A DNA stretch of 64,000 nucleotides from NCBI RefSeq assembly GCF_001506075.1, contig NZ_KQ947475.1:337209-401208 (forward strand). The letters run 5' to 3'. Shown here piece after piece: positions 47,101-57,926 of this stretch (positions are counted from its first letter, which is position 1; each line of letters begins with the position of its first letter). The notes beneath the pieces were generated by a model. That model worked only from the letters and a program-made list of their open reading frames with translations. It was not told the origin of the DNA and ran no database searches. Origin of the DNA: Vibrio sp. MEBiC08052. GTDB taxonomy: Bacteria > Pseudomonadota > Gammaproteobacteria > Enterobacterales > Vibrionaceae. A program made the translations under genes and the position numbers.

Positions 47101-48063
47101 ATGTCATTACCGCGAGTCGTATTTGTCGATCGAGCCACGATCCCGGCCCATATTCACTTTCCTGAGCTTCCTTTCGAACATCAGTGGGTGAGTTATGATG
47201 AGACATCATCGGCACAATTACTGGAAAGAGTACGGGATGCCGATATTCTCATTACCAATAAAGTGGTGCTCAATGCTGAGTTACTCTCTCAGCTTCCCAA
47301 GTTACGCTTGATTGCTGTTACGGCAACCGGTGTGAACAATGTTGATATCGAATATTGCCGGGCGCATGACATCGCTGTCACGAATGTGCAGGGGTATGCC
47401 ACGCGCTCCGTGCCCGAACATGTGATTGGTATGATATTCGCACTCCGGCGTCACCTGATGGCCTATCATCATGATATTGCCCGGGGGGAGTGGCAACAGC
47501 GTCGGCAATTTTGCTTTTTCACGCATCCAATCGGTGATGTGGCCGGGAGCACCCTTGGGATTATCGGTCGTGGCTCTCTGGGACAAGCGACCGCTAAACT
47601 GGCTCGGGCGGTGGGGATGCAGGTTATCTTTGCTGAGCGTAAAGGGGCATCGGGTTGTCGGGAAGGACTTTTACCGTTTGAAACGGTGTTACGTCAGGCT
47701 GATGTCGTTTCATTACACTGTCCTTTGACCGAAGAGACCCATCATCTGCTTGGTGCCGATGAGTTATCTATGATGAAGGCTAACGCGATTCTGATCAATA
47801 CCGGAAGAGGTGGGCTTGTGGATGAAATCGCACTGGTTGATGCGTTGATGTCCGGCGCTATTAGTGCTGCCGGTGTTGATGTATTCACTCAGGAGCCTGC
47901 CGATGAGCGCAATCCTCTATTGGCAAATATTGATTTACCGAATTTATTGCTGACACCACATATTGCCTGGGGAAGTGATTCTGCGATTCAGCAACTGGTC
48001 CAGCGATTAATGGATAATATTGCCGCATATCATCAGGGGCAAAAACAGAATCGAATTGTTTAG
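47101..48063 (+). CDS. D-2-hydroxyacid dehydrogenase (hydroxypyruvate/glycerate reductase-like)
   Basis: A 320-residue NAD(P)-dependent oxidoreductase of the D-isomer 2-hydroxyacid family. The nucleotide-binding motif GRGSLG is at residues 156-161. The catalytic triad is recognisable as Arg236 (NTGRGGLVDE), Glu265 (FTQEPA) and His287 (TPHIAW). Closest in style to glycerate dehydrogenase (HprA) type enzymes reducing hydroxypyruvate or glyoxylate, but substrate cannot be decided from sequence. It follows rluA by 33 bp with AAGGAG upstream, so the two may be co-transcribed without an obvious functional link. Confidence 0.88.
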   Translation: MSLPRVVFVDRATIPAHIHFPELPFEHQWVSYDETSSAQLLERVRDADILITNKVVLNAELLSQLPKLRLIAVTATGVNNVDIEYCRAHDIAVTNVQGYATRSVPEHVIGMIFALRRHLMAYHHDIARGEWQQRRQFCFFTHPIGDVAGSTLGIIGRGSLGQATAKLARAVGMQVIFAERKGASGCREGLLPFETVLRQADVVSLHCPLTEETHHLLGADELSMMKANAILINTGRGGLVDEIALVDALMSGAISAAGVDVFTQEPADERNPLLANIDLPNLLLTPHIAWGSDSAIQQLVQRLMDNIAAYHQGQKQNRIV

Positions 48064-48268
48064 TGAGTGGTGAATTGCATCACCTCAACTGAGTAATTTG
48101 GGATATTTGTGCACTATTTTTTGGCAAGACGTCTCACATTCATGCGCTTGTCACGCAGATGCGTGCAGAATATTCGTATTGTTGATAATATTGCTACTTT
48201 ATATCATGTACCCGACTCATCATTATGGTGGTTCGGATATATATTGAATGTAACGTCAGGATTGACTC

Positions 48269-49441
48269 ATGAACGAAAATAATACTGTGAATCCTCTCCG
48301 TTTTAATGGGCGGACTGGGGAGTTTTTTGGCATTTGGATTGTGAATATTTTGCTCTCCGTACTGACATTGGGAATCTATTCGGCTTGGGCCAAAGTGAGA
48401 ACCAAACGTTATTTCTATGGAAATACATATCTCGCCGAAGATAACTTTGAATATCACGGCACCCCCAAACAAATTCTTAAAGGGCGTGCGGTTGCCATGC
48501 TGTGTTTATTAATTTGGGTGATGCTCAGTTCTGTCTCTGAAGTCGCATCTGCTGCCTTATTAATTTTATTTTACGCGGTGTTACCTTGGATGATGTGGAG
48601 TAATGTCCGCTTTGATTCTGCAATGACCAGTTATCGAAATACTCACTTTTCTTTTGCAGGTTCACTCAAACAAGCTTATCTCACCTTTATGGGACGCGGC
48701 GTTGTTGCTATTCTCGCTTTTATTCTGGGGATTGCAGGTATTTCGTTGATCGCGCAGATGAGCCAGAGTGTGGTGATGATTGTGATCATGGTGATTGCTT
48801 TCATTGCGCTGTGTGCATTTATTCAGGCATGGGTGATGACTGGCGTATGGCGCTATTTTATGAATGGCTACCGATACGGGAATGCAAATTTTTCTGCGGT
48901 ACTGGCCAGTAAAAAACTCTTTTTCATCAATTTAGGTGCTATCGGAATCTTTATTGGCGGTGCGCTGATTCTATCCGTGTTTATCGGTATTTTCTTCTAT
49001 TCAATGGTGATGAATATCATCATGAATATGGACAACTTAATGTATTCGATGAATGACAGCATGCTCGCAGGCATCATCTTTGGATATCTGTTATTTATTG
49101 TGTTAGGGATGATTTCCGCTGCTTATATGAGTGTCCGGATTCGAAATTACGTTTTTTCTCAAACCGCTGTCTCGTTGGATGAGCAGTCAATTGAGCTCAA
49201 TTCCAGCTTCTCAGTGTTGAAATACGTTGGTCTGTTATTGACGAACATGCTGGGGTTAGTTTTCACATTAGGGTTAGCCCATCCGTGGGTGAAAGTTCGT
49301 ATGGCGAGATATTCAGCCGCGCAGACTCAGGTGATCGGTAATTTAGATATGATTGAGGCTGTGGATCAAGATTCCGATGTACGTTCAGCGTTGGGTGATG
49401 AGCTGGTTCAGGCCTTTGATATCAATTTAGGGATTGGATAA
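48269..49441 (+). CDS. YjgN-like integral membrane protein (DUF898)
   Basis: A 390-residue membrane protein with about eight hydrophobic segments. It contains two copies of the DUF898 pattern: RFNGRTGEFFGIWIVNILLSVLTLGIYSAWAKVRTKRYFY (shown here only as its ends) near the N-terminus and a diverged LKYVGLLLTNMLGLVFTLG...HPWVKVRMARY near residue 315. E. coli YjgN belongs to this family; its function is unknown. The stop overlaps the start of the M48 peptidase gene in TAATG, so the two products are probably made together and may act together at the inner membrane. Confidence 0.85.
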   Translation: MNENNTVNPLRFNGRTGEFFGIWIVNILLSVLTLGIYSAWAKVRTKRYFYGNTYLAEDNFEYHGTPKQILKGRAVAMLCLLIWVMLSSVSEVASAALLILFYAVLPWMMWSNVRFDSAMTSYRNTHFSFAGSLKQAYLTFMGRGVVAILAFILGIAGISLIAQMSQSVVMIVIMVIAFIALCAFIQAWVMTGVWRYFMNGYRYGNANFSAVLASKKLFFINLGAIGIFIGGALILSVFIGIFFYSMVMNIIMNMDNLMYSMNDSMLAGIIFGYLLFIVLGMISAAYMSVRIRNYVFSQTAVSLDEQSIELNSSFSVLKYVGLLLTNMLGLVFTLGLAHPWVKVRMARYSAAQTQVIGNLDMIEAVDQDSDVRSALGDELVQAFDINLGIG

Positions 49442-50436
49442 TGCGAGTGGAAGGGGCGGCTTATCCGCCCCGTTTATCACAGCGGTGCGCTGCGGATATC
49501 GAAATCTCCGGAGAACAGATCGAACTGCGTTGTGATAACGAGTTGGTCAGTCAGACTTCGTTTGAGCAGCTGACGCTGAGTGATAGTGTTGGTAATCTCC
49601 CGGTTCGGGTCTCTTTTCCCGATGGATGGGTTTTTGTCCCTGAGCGGAATGAAGATATCGACTGTTTGCTGCAAAAGAAGGGCAAAAAATCGCTCAGAAT
49701 CCGCCAGATTGAATCTAACCTATGGTTGATTTTGGTTAGTATTGTTTTCTGTATTGCGATGCTGTTTGCCGGTTATCGTTATGGGATTCCATGGTTCAGT
49801 CATTATGCGGCCCGAATGTTACCCGAGCGTGTGCCAGTCTTCGTCGGAGAAAAAATTCTCGACCAGTTGGGGGAACAGTTTGAAACGAGCCATATTCCGG
49901 CTAAGCAGCAACAAGCGATTAGACAGCGGGTCGCTTTACTCCAACAGCAACTCCCACCGATGCCTTTCCCGGTACAGATTGAGTTTCGCGACAGTGAAAT
50001 CGCTAACGCATTCGCGTTGCCCGGAGGTAAGATCGTGCTCCTTGATCCTTTGGTTGAACTTGCCCGGAACGATCAGCAACTCGATGGGGTGATTTTGCAT
50101 GAAATGGGGCACGTTTATCATCGCCATATGATGGAGCGGTTGGTTGAATCGAGTTTAATGGCGGTCGTGGTGGCTTCGTTAACCGGAGATACATCGGGTG
50201 TTGTGCATCAGATGATCGGTGCCGGCGTCTTTGTGATGAATACCGGCTTATCGCGTGACATGGAGCGTCAGGCCGATCAGTTTGCCAAACAGGCAATGTT
50301 GAAAATCTATCATACCAGTGAGCCAATGGCCGAGATGTTTGAGTTGCTTCAGCAGCAGCAAATGCAACATATGCCGGACTGGTTGAGTTCGCATCCTAAT
50401 TTTTCTGAACGGATTGAATCGATGCGCAAGCCATAG
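49441..50436 (+). CDS. M48-family membrane metallopeptidase
   Basis: A 331-residue protein with a soluble N-terminal domain (about 1-90), one membrane span (about 93-112) and a zinc peptidase domain. The zinc motif HEMGH is at residues 220-224, and the third ligand is the Glu in MERQADQFA near residue 278, typical of Ste24/HtpX/Oma1-like M48 enzymes. Topology would place the peptidase domain on the periplasmic side if the N-terminus is cytosolic. It is coupled to the DUF898 gene by a one-base overlap. Catalytic residues are intact; the substrate is unknown, and cleavage or quality control of membrane proteins is a guess from the family. Confidence 0.9.
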   Translation: MRVEGAAYPPRLSQRCAADIEISGEQIELRCDNELVSQTSFEQLTLSDSVGNLPVRVSFPDGWVFVPERNEDIDCLLQKKGKKSLRIRQIESNLWLILVSIVFCIAMLFAGYRYGIPWFSHYAARMLPERVPVFVGEKILDQLGEQFETSHIPAKQQQAIRQRVALLQQQLPPMPFPVQIEFRDSEIANAFALPGGKIVLLDPLVELARNDQQLDGVILHEMGHVYHRHMMERLVESSLMAVVVASLTGDTSGVVHQMIGAGVFVMNTGLSRDMERQADQFAKQAMLKIYHTSEPMAEMFELLQQQQMQHMPDWLSSHPNFSERIESMRKP

Positions 50437-50507
50437 GGAACACCCTCGACAACTCAAGTGATCGTTGATGACAACCCATTGAGAGAGGCTATAAAAAAGA
50501 GGCAATA

Positions 50508-50534
50508 AAAAACAGCGGCAATGCCGCTGTTTTT
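50508..50534. terminator. Bidirectional terminator M48/valS
   Basis: AAAAACAGCGGC / GCCGCTGTTTTT with a three-base loop between convergent genes. Confidence 0.92.
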
Positions 50535-50556
50535 GTGTCTGGAGTCGTAGCGGAGA

Positions 50557-53418
50557 TTACAGCGCTGCAATCGTCGTTTGTTGCTCTGCCAGTTTCACCA
50601 ATGCTTCTTGATAGCCTGCGAGTTTTTCCCGCTCTTTGGCAACAACTGCTTCAGGTGCTTTGGCGACAAAACCTTCGTTACCAAGCTTACCTTCAATCCG
50701 CTTGATTTCACCTTGCGTTCTGGCGATCTCTTTGGCGAGACGATCCAGTTCCGCAGCTTTATCGATCAACCCGGCCATCGGAATCATCAGTTCAGATTTG
50801 CCGACTAATGCCGTCGCACATGCCGGTGTTTCTTCATCTGCTGCCAGAATGCGCACATCTTCCAGTTTTGCCAGAGATGTTAAGACCTGTTGGTTTGCAG
50901 CCAGACGAGCTGCATCATTCGCATCAGTAGCCTTGAGCATGACAGACAACGGTTTACCCGGATTAATATCATATTCGGCACGCAGGTTACGAATACTGGT
51001 AATAAAGGCTTTTACCCATTCAATGTCATCCAGCGCTTTCTGATGGAAGTTTGCTTCATCATACTGTGGCAGCGCCTGCAACATGATGGTCTCCCCTTCA
51101 ATACCCGCAACAAGCGGTTTGATGCTCTTCCAGATGGTTTCAGTAATGTAAGGAATTACCGGATGAGCGAGACGCAGGGTTTTTTCCAAGACGGTAATCA
51201 GGGTACGGCGGGTTGCACGTTGCTGATTTTCAGTTCCTTTCCACAAGATTGGTTTGGTTAGTTCCAGATACCAGTCGCAGAATTGGTTCCAAATAAACTC
51301 GTATAGTGTATTCGCTGCCATATCAAGCCGGAAATTATCGATATGGAGGTTAAAGTTTTTGGCTGCCAACTCAAACTGAGACTCGATCCATTGATCGGCC
51401 AGTGAATATTCAAGCTGCGCATCCGGTGCGAATCCACAATCCTGATCTTCGGTATTCATCAGCACGTAGCGGCTGGCATTCCAGAGTTTGTTACAGAAGT
51501 TCCGGTAACCTTCAAGACGTTTCATATCCCAGTTGATATCGCGTCCGGTTGATGCCATGGCTGCCAGCGTGAAACGCAGTGCATCTGTGCCATAAGCCTC
51601 TATCCCATTTTCGAAAGTCTTGCGGGTATTCTGCTCGATTTTGCTTGCCAGTTGGGGCTGCATCATATTGCCAGTCCGCTTGGTGACCAGCGATTCAAGG
51701 TCAATCCCGTCGATCATATCGATAGGATCCAAAACATTCCCTTTGGACTTCGACATTTTATCGCCGTTTTCATCCCGAATCAGTCCGGTGACATAAACGG
51801 TTTTAAACGGTACCTGTGGTTTGCCGTTTTCATCTTTCATGAAGTGCATCGTCATCATGATCATCCGAGCAACCCAGAAGAAAATAATATCGAAGCCTGT
51901 CACCAGTACATCCGACGGATGATACATTTTGAGTTCAGGAGTTTGTTCCGGCCATCCCAGAGTACCGAAGGTCCACAGTGCAGAAGAGAACCACGTATCC
52001 AGCACGTCTTCATCCTGATGAAGCGCTACATCAGCAGCAAGCGAATGTTTGCTACGTACTTCTTCTTCATGACGACCAACGTAAACGTTCCCCTGATCGT
52101 CGTACCATGCCGGAATGCGATGCCCCCACCACAGCTGGCGTGAAATGCACCAGTCCTGAATGTCACGCATCCAAGAGAAGTACATGTTCTCGTACTGTTT
52201 GGGGACAAACTGAATTTCACCATCTTCAACCGCTTTGGTTGCAACATCTGCCAACGGTGCTGTACGAACATACCACTGATCGGTCAGCATCGGTTCGATT
52301 ACGACACCGCCCCGATCGCCATATGGGATCGTTAAATCATGATCTTTGATTTCTTCGAGCAAACCGAGTGACTCAAATTCAGCTACGATCAGCTTACGGG
52401 CAGCAAATCGCTCAACACCTTGATATTTCTCCGGTAACTCACATGGATAATCTTCGCTGGCTTCTCCTTTGCTGGTAAAGACTTCAGCTTCTTGGCGGAT
52501 ATTGGCATCGAAAGTAAAAATGTTGATCATCGGCAGGTTGTGGCGCTTGCCGACTTCATAGTCATTGAAGTCATGCGCTGGGGTGATTTTTACACAGCCC
52601 GTCCCTTTTTCCATATCGGCATGTTCATCACCGACGATCGGAATACGACGATTGACGATCGGCAGTATAATCTGCTTGCCAATCAGATCCTGATAACGCG
52701 GATCTTCGGGATTGACTGCAACCCCCGTATCTCCCAGCATGGTTTCAGGACGTGTTGTTGCCACTACGATGTAGTCTTTGCCGTCTGCTGTTTTCACGCC
52801 ATCGGCTAACGGATAGCGGAAATGCCACATATGGCCTTTCTTATCTTTATTTTCAACTTCTAAATCGGAGATGGCCGTATGCAGTTTCGGATCCCAGTTG
52901 ACCAGACGTTTACCCCGATAGATTAAGTCTTCTTCATACAGTCGGATAAAGACTTCCTGAACCGCAGCGTAGAAGCCTTTGTCCATGGTAAAGCGTTCAC
53001 GATCCCAATCGACGGAGGCGCCTAAACGACGAAGCTGTTGCGTGATGGTTCCGCCGGATTCACCTTTCCATTCCCAGATCTTGTCGATGAAGGCATCCCG
53101 GCCGTAATCGTGTTTGGTTTTACCTTCTTCTGCAGCGATTTTGCGTTCGACAACCATCTGCGTAGCAATACCGGCATGATCGGTTCCGACTTGCCAGAGG
53201 GTATTTTTACCCTTCATACGCTGGCAACGGATCAGGGTATCCATGATGGTATCTTGGAAGGCATGACCCATATGCAGGCTACCTGTGACGTTCGGTGGCG
53301 GAATCATAATGCTATAAGATGCTTTTGATGTGTCACCGTTAGGCTTGAAATAGCCTTGCTTTTCCCAAGTCTGATAGAGAGCTTGTTCAATTGATGTCGG
53401 GTTGTATGTCTTTTCCAT
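50557..53418 (-). CDS. valS: Valyl-tRNA synthetase
   Basis: Class I aminoacyl-tRNA synthetase charging tRNA-Val. The 953-residue protein has the HIGH-type motif in [14 protein letters not shown] (residues 37-50), a CP1 editing domain (about 190-340, with [15 protein letters not shown]), the KMSKS motif in [14 protein letters not shown] near residue 555, an anticodon-binding domain, and a C-terminal coiled coil (about 885-953) typical of ValS. It lies downstream of holC and pepA on the same strand, the conserved pepA-holC-valS order. Confidence 0.97.
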   Translation of the reverse strand: MEKTYNPTSIEQALYQTWEKQGYFKPNGDTSKASYSIMIPPPNVTGSLHMGHAFQDTIMDTLIRCQRMKGKNTLWQVGTDHAGIATQMVVERKIAAEEGKTKHDYGRDAFIDKIWEWKGESGGTITQQLRRLGASVDWDRERFTMDKGFYAAVQEVFIRLYEEDLIYRGKRLVNWDPKLHTAISDLEVENKDKKGHMWHFRYPLADGVKTADGKDYIVVATTRPETMLGDTGVAVNPEDPRYQDLIGKQIILPIVNRRIPIVGDEHADMEKGTGCVKITPAHDFNDYEVGKRHNLPMINIFTFDANIRQEAEVFTSKGEASEDYPCELPEKYQGVERFAARKLIVAEFESLGLLEEIKDHDLTIPYGDRGGVVIEPMLTDQWYVRTAPLADVATKAVEDGEIQFVPKQYENMYFSWMRDIQDWCISRQLWWGHRIPAWYDDQGNVYVGRHEEEVRSKHSLAADVALHQDEDVLDTWFSSALWTFGTLGWPEQTPELKMYHPSDVLVTGFDIIFFWVARMIMMTMHFMKDENGKPQVPFKTVYVTGLIRDENGDKMSKSKGNVLDPIDMIDGIDLESLVTKRTGNMMQPQLASKIEQNTRKTFENGIEAYGTDALRFTLAAMASTGRDINWDMKRLEGYRNFCNKLWNASRYVLMNTEDQDCGFAPDAQLEYSLADQWIESQFELAAKNFNLHIDNFRLDMAANTLYEFIWNQFCDWYLELTKPILWKGTENQQRATRRTLITVLEKTLRLAHPVIPYITETIWKSIKPLVAGIEGETIMLQALPQYDEANFHQKALDDIEWVKAFITSIRNLRAEYDINPGKPLSVMLKATDANDAARLAANQQVLTSLAKLEDVRILAADEETPACATALVGKSELMIPMAGLIDKAAELDRLAKEIARTQGEIKRIEGKLGNEGFVAKAPEAVVAKEREKLAGYQEALVKLAEQQTTIAAL

Positions 53419-53506
53419 AGTGCTCTTAGATGGATACTGTCTGAATTAATCGGGATTAAACGTTATGACTAAGGTCTCTGAATGCAGAAAACCTGAGCAA
53501 TAATGT

Positions 53507-53956
53507 TTATGGGTAAGCGATTTCAATGGTCTGGAGCTTATACCCGTTTTGACGATAGATTTTATACCGTTCTCTGGCCAGTTGTCTGGCATTTTTCTCA
53601 CAAGGAACGAAGTCTATCACCTCTGTAAAGCGATTCGCAAAGGTTGTGTTGTTTTCTGCCATATTTATGACGATTTGCCGGTTCCGGGACGGGGAGACCT
53701 GCGGATAGCCGATTTCAATGGGCGTGCCATTTCTCGGGCCTTCTCCGACGAGATTGTGTGCCAGAAAGGTTTCAGCAGGGACTTGCCAGAAAAGCTCGGC
53801 AAACAGTTCAGCCTCATCGCGGTGATGGCAATTGAGATAGATTCTGGCCCCCTGATGCGCAAAATATTGAGCGAGAAACAGTACATACTCCCGGAATCCT
53901 TCGGGGTGTGCCTGACGGCTATCGGGTGAAATCAGATAAAATGTGGCGGTTTTCAT
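53507..53956 (-). CDS. holC: DNA polymerase III chi subunit HolC
   Basis: Chi links the clamp-loader complex to single-strand binding protein via the SSB C-terminal tail. The 149-residue protein matches E. coli HolC at the start (MKTATFYLI versus MKNATFYLL), in the middle (AHNLVGEGPRNGTPIEI) and in the ARERYKIYRQNGY helix near the C-terminus. The ATG at 53956 aligns with the E. coli start; ATG 53962 is two codons earlier. It sits between pepA and valS. Confidence 0.93.
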   Translation of the reverse strand: MKTATFYLISPDSRQAHPEGFREYVLFLAQYFAHQGARIYLNCHHRDEAELFAELFWQVPAETFLAHNLVGEGPRNGTPIEIGYPQVSPSRNRQIVINMAENNTTFANRFTEVIDFVPCEKNARQLARERYKIYRQNGYKLQTIEIAYP

Positions 53957-53983
53957 CGGCATGTCGGACAAACATCAAAAAAT

Positions 53984-54008
53984 AAAGAGGGTCGGTGCGA
54001 CCCTCTTC
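53984..54008 (-). terminator. Hairpin terminator after pepA
   Basis: AGAGGGTCG / CGACCCTCT stem with a GTG loop; on the minus strand it is followed by TTTATTTTTT, 20 bases after the pepA stop. Confidence 0.85.
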
Positions 54009-54028
54009 TATGCTCGGTAACCATACGG

Positions 54029-55540
54029 TTACTCTTCGTTCTCGATCAGTCCACTACGATTGAGTAAGAACTGAACCAGCAGTGGTACGGGGCGTCCCGT
54101 TGAGCCTTTCTGTGCACCGCTGCGCCAAGCTGTACCGGCAATATCAAGATGAGCCCAGTTATATTTTTTGGCAAACTTAGATAAGAAACATCCTGCGGTA
54201 ATGGCACCGCCCGGACGACCACCGATATTTGCCATATCTGCAAACGGACTTTTCAACTGCTCTTGATATTCATCGGTAATCGGTAAGCGCCATGCCCGGT
54301 CGCTGGATTGCTCCGATGCGTTGATCAACTCATGTGCCAACGGATTGTGATTGGACATCACGCCACTGAGATGATGACCCAATGCAATAACACAAGCTCC
54401 GGTCAGCGTCGCAACATCAACCACACAATCAGGCTCAAAACGTTCGGCGTAGGTCAGTACGTCACAGAGAACCAAGCGTCCTTCTGCATCGGTATTCAAT
54501 ACTTCAACCGTTTGTCCGGACATCGTTGTCAGGATATCTCCGGGGCGATAGGCGTTGCTGCCCGGCATGTTTTCACAACCGGCGAGAATGCCTGTGACAT
54601 TGAGTGGTAGGTTCAACGCTGCAATGGCTTTCATCGTGCCGAAAACCGAGGCTGCGCCACACATGTCATATTTCATTTCATCCATGGCTTCACCGGGTTT
54701 CAATGAAATACCGCCAGAGTCAAAAGTCAGCCCTTTACCAATCAGGACGATGGGTTTGCTTTCTGGATCCGGATGTCCTTTATATTCGATCACCGACATC
54801 ATCGATTCATTCTTAGAACCTCGTCCGACAGCAAGGTATGACGTCATACCGAGCTTTTCCATCTCTTCTTCACCGATGATTTTCGTGGTAACACTGGGGT
54901 AATCATCAGCAAGACGACGTGCCTGTGAAGCCAGATAAGCCGGGTTGGCAATATTCGGTGGCATGTTGCCAAGATCTTTACAGGCATGAATCCCCGAAGA
55001 TACCGCCAGTCCATGATTGATCGCTTTCTCACCGAGGCTCAGCTCGCGTCGAGTCGGCACATTGAATACCAGCTTGCGCAGCGGACGGCGTGTTTCCGGT
55101 TTGATGCTTTTAAACTGATCGAAGGTGTACAGGTTATCTTTGGTTGCTTCGACAGCCTGACGAACCTTCCAGTAGGTATCCCGACTTTTGACATGCAATT
55201 CGGTCAAGAAACATACGGCTTCCATTGAGCCTGTTTCATTCAGGGTACTAATCGTCTTCTGGATAATTTCCTTGTACTGACGTTCTCCTAACTCTCTTTC
55301 TTTCCCACAGCCAACAAGCAATACGCGTTCGGAAAGAACGCCCGGAACCTGATGCAGTAGAAGCATCTGTCCCGGTTTCCCTTCCAAATCACCGCGTCGT
55401 AGCAATGAACTGATATAGCCATCGCTGATTTTATCAAGCTGTTCAGCAACTGGAGAAAGCCGGCGTGGTTCAAATACTCCGACAACGATACATGCGCTGC
55501 GTTGTTTCTCCGGACTGCCGCTTTTTACACTAAACTCCAT
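54029..55540 (-). CDS. pepA: Leucyl aminopeptidase PepA
   Basis: M17 family dizinc/manganese aminopeptidase; in enterobacteria PepA is also a DNA-binding protein for carAB regulation and Xer recombination. The 503-residue protein has the metal/catalytic lysine and aspartate in [10 protein letters not shown] (Lys269, Asp274) and the family signature NTDAEGRL at 349-356. ATG 55540 has AGGAG upstream and gives the E. coli length (503); the frame reads on to 55651 without support. It is divergent from lptF, the conserved arrangement. Confidence 0.96.
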   Translation of the reverse strand: MEFSVKSGSPEKQRSACIVVGVFEPRRLSPVAEQLDKISDGYISSLLRRGDLEGKPGQMLLLHQVPGVLSERVLLVGCGKERELGERQYKEIIQKTISTLNETGSMEAVCFLTELHVKSRDTYWKVRQAVEATKDNLYTFDQFKSIKPETRRPLRKLVFNVPTRRELSLGEKAINHGLAVSSGIHACKDLGNMPPNIANPAYLASQARRLADDYPSVTTKIIGEEEMEKLGMTSYLAVGRGSKNESMMSVIEYKGHPDPESKPIVLIGKGLTFDSGGISLKPGEAMDEMKYDMCGAASVFGTMKAIAALNLPLNVTGILAGCENMPGSNAYRPGDILTTMSGQTVEVLNTDAEGRLVLCDVLTYAERFEPDCVVDVATLTGACVIALGHHLSGVMSNHNPLAHELINASEQSSDRAWRLPITDEYQEQLKSPFADMANIGGRPGGAITAGCFLSKFAKKYNWAHLDIAGTAWRSGAQKGSTGRPVPLLVQFLLNRSGLIENEE

Positions 55541-55732
55541 GCGTACTCCTACATCGTGAAGACAAATAGAACTAAATCGTAGATAATGCACTCTTACTGG
55601 CTGAACAACAGCGAAATCCGAATCATTTTTACTCAGCTTCCCGAGAGGCATAAGATTTTAAAAAATACATGTTTCAACGAAAAATTATAGTGATTCGATT
55701 AAAAAAACAAGTTTTTCATAGGTAATTTCAGT

Positions 55733-56842
55733 GTGATTATCGTTAGATATTTGATCCGAGAGACACTAAAAAGCCAATTGGCGATTTTTTTCATCCTCTT
55801 TTTAGTGTTTTTGAGCCAAAAATTTATCCGTGTTCTGGCGGATGCATCCGATGGAGAGATCCCTGCCAGATTGATCTTTTCAATCGTTGGATTGAATATG
55901 CCAGCAATGGGGCAGTTGATGCTGCCACTTAGCTTATACATCGGTATTTTGATTACCTTTGGCCGGTTGTACGCGGAAAGTGAAATTACGGTGATGAATG
56001 CAACCGGTATCGGCAATAAGTTTCTGGTGCGTGCAGCATTGTACCTGGCAATTATTACTGCCAGTGCAGCCGCGATTAATTCACTCTGGTTGTCTCCGTG
56101 GAGCCAAGATCGTGAAGCGCTGTTGATGGATAAACTTGCGGCTGAAAATAGTGTTGATTTACTTCAGGAAGGTCACTTTCAGCGCACACCGGATGGTTCT
56201 TCCGTCGTTTTCATCGATGATATTGAAGACAAGAAGTTACGCAATGTGTTTGTGGCGCAGCTGACACCGAAAGACTCGATACTGCCCAGCGTGATTTTTT
56301 CCGATTCGGGAAATGTAAAAGAACTCAAGGATGGTCGTCAAATCATTAGTTTGCAGCACGGTGCCCGTTATGAAGGGATTCCTACGCAGATCAGTTATAT
56401 GGTGACCAAGTTCGATGAGTATGAAGGTTTGATCGGCCAGCGAAAAGTTGAAAACCGAGGACGGGACTGGGAAGCGATCCCGACGCTGGAACTGCTGAGG
56501 AATCCGGATAGCCATGCTCAGGCTGAGTTACAGTGGCGGATTTCTCTGGTGGTTTGTATTCCACTGTTAACTATGCTGGTTGTCCCGCTGTCTGCCGTGA
56601 ATCCCCGCCAAGGTCGATTCGCAAAAATGGGCCCCGCGATTTTAGTCTATCTGACTTATTTCTTAGCGATCAGTGCAACCAAATCAGCCATTGAAGATGG
56701 TGGGATTCCTCCCGGTGTCGGGATGTGGCCGTTGAATGCTGCATTGTTGGGGACCGCCATATTGATTAATAGCCTGGATAGTGTATTTGTCCGCCGATTG
56801 AAGGATCGGTACAGACAGAGAAAGGTGGAAAGTCGTGTTTAA
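55733..56842 (+). CDS. lptF: LPS export ABC transporter permease LptF
   Basis: LptF and LptG form the membrane part of the LptB2FG extractor that pushes LPS into the periplasmic Lpt bridge. The 369-residue protein starts with GTG (AGGT upstream) and has six spans: two or three at the N-terminus (about 15-35, 55-75, 100-120) and three after about residue 270, enclosing a periplasmic jellyroll (about 130-260). The motif MNATGIGNKF fits the coupling helix to LptB. Its end overlaps lptG by eight bases. Confidence 0.95.
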   Translation: MIIVRYLIRETLKSQLAIFFILFLVFLSQKFIRVLADASDGEIPARLIFSIVGLNMPAMGQLMLPLSLYIGILITFGRLYAESEITVMNATGIGNKFLVRAALYLAIITASAAAINSLWLSPWSQDREALLMDKLAAENSVDLLQEGHFQRTPDGSSVVFIDDIEDKKLRNVFVAQLTPKDSILPSVIFSDSGNVKELKDGRQIISLQHGARYEGIPTQISYMVTKFDEYEGLIGQRKVENRGRDWEAIPTLELLRNPDSHAQAELQWRISLVVCIPLLTMLVVPLSAVNPRQGRFAKMGPAILVYLTYFLAISATKSAIEDGGIPPGVGMWPLNAALLGTAILINSLDSVFVRRLKDRYRQRKVESRV

Positions 56843-57908
56843 GATTTTAGATTTATACATCGGCCGAACGATCATTGCGACAACCAGTTTGGTACTGGTC
56901 ACTTTTGTCGGCTTATCCGGGATTATCAAGTATGTAGAGCAACTGCGAAAAGTTGGTCAGGGAAGTTATGACCTGATAAAGGCATTGTATTTTGTGGTAC
57001 TGAGTATTCCCCGAGATATCGAAATGTTTTTCCCGATGGCTGCTTTGCTGGGGGCTTTGATTGGTCTTGGGATGCTGGCAGCCAGCTCCGAACTTGTGGT
57101 GATGCAGGCTTCCGGTTTTTCCAAACTGGATATCGGACTTTCGGTGCTGAAAACGGCAGTGCCATTGATGATAGTGATTACCTTATTAGGGCAGTGGGGC
57201 GCGCCTCAAACGCAGAAAATGGCGCGCGATCTACGTGCATTTGCCACATCTGGCGGTCAACTGCTTTCTGTTCGCATGGGGGTTTGGGCCAGAGATACCA
57301 ATGACTTTATTTTTATTAATAAGGTGAGTGATGACAAACTTTACGGTTTGAACATCTGGCGTTTTGATGAGCACAAGAAGCTGCAAGAAGTGATTTTTGC
57401 CACTGAAGCTGATTATGAACAAAGTAATCAGCAGTGGGAAATGAAGAACGTTCATATCACTCATATGAGTGATGAAGTTGTTATCTCGAAACAGCAGTTC
57501 TCCACTTATCCGTGGCACACTTCACTTGAGCCTAATAAATTAGCGGTTGTCACGGTCAAACCTGAAGAACTCTCCCTCAGTGGCCTGTATGACTACGTAC
57601 ATTATCTGAAAATATCTGAACAGGATTCATCCCGTTATGAGCTGGCATTATGGCGTAAAGTCACCCAGCCGATTTCGATTGCAGTGATGATGCTGATGGC
57701 GCTTTCGTTTATCTTTGGCCCGTTGCGCAGTGTCACGATGGGGGCGAGGATCTTGTCAGGTGTAATTGCCGGTTTTACCTTTTACATCTCCAGTGAGTTT
57801 TTTGGCCCGCTGAGTTTGGTATATGGCTTCCATCCGGCGATAGGGGCTGTCGCCCCCAGTATCGTTTTCCTCTCGGTCGCGTTGGCTCTGTTGCGTCGGA
57901 AACTGTAA
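56835..57908 (+). CDS. lptG: LPS export ABC transporter permease LptG
   Basis: Partner of LptF. The 357-residue protein starts with GTG overlapping the lptF end. It has the same six-span layout around a periplasmic jellyroll (about 130-255), with VVMQASGFSKLDIG as coupling helix and conserved RKVTQPISIAVMML at the start of the second membrane block. Together with lptB/lptA/lptC at 26-28 kb, most of the Lpt pathway is encoded in this window; lptD/lptE are not. Confidence 0.95.
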   Translation: MFKILDLYIGRTIIATTSLVLVTFVGLSGIIKYVEQLRKVGQGSYDLIKALYFVVLSIPRDIEMFFPMAALLGALIGLGMLAASSELVVMQASGFSKLDIGLSVLKTAVPLMIVITLLGQWGAPQTQKMARDLRAFATSGGQLLSVRMGVWARDTNDFIFINKVSDDKLYGLNIWRFDEHKKLQEVIFATEADYEQSNQQWEMKNVHITHMSDEVVISKQQFSTYPWHTSLEPNKLAVVTVKPEELSLSGLYDYVHYLKISEQDSSRYELALWRKVTQPISIAVMMLMALSFIFGPLRSVTMGARILSGVIAGFTFYISSEFFGPLSLVYGFHPAIGAVAPSIVFLSVALALLRRKL

Positions 57909-57926
57909 GCTCCGGAAGAGAGCGGC

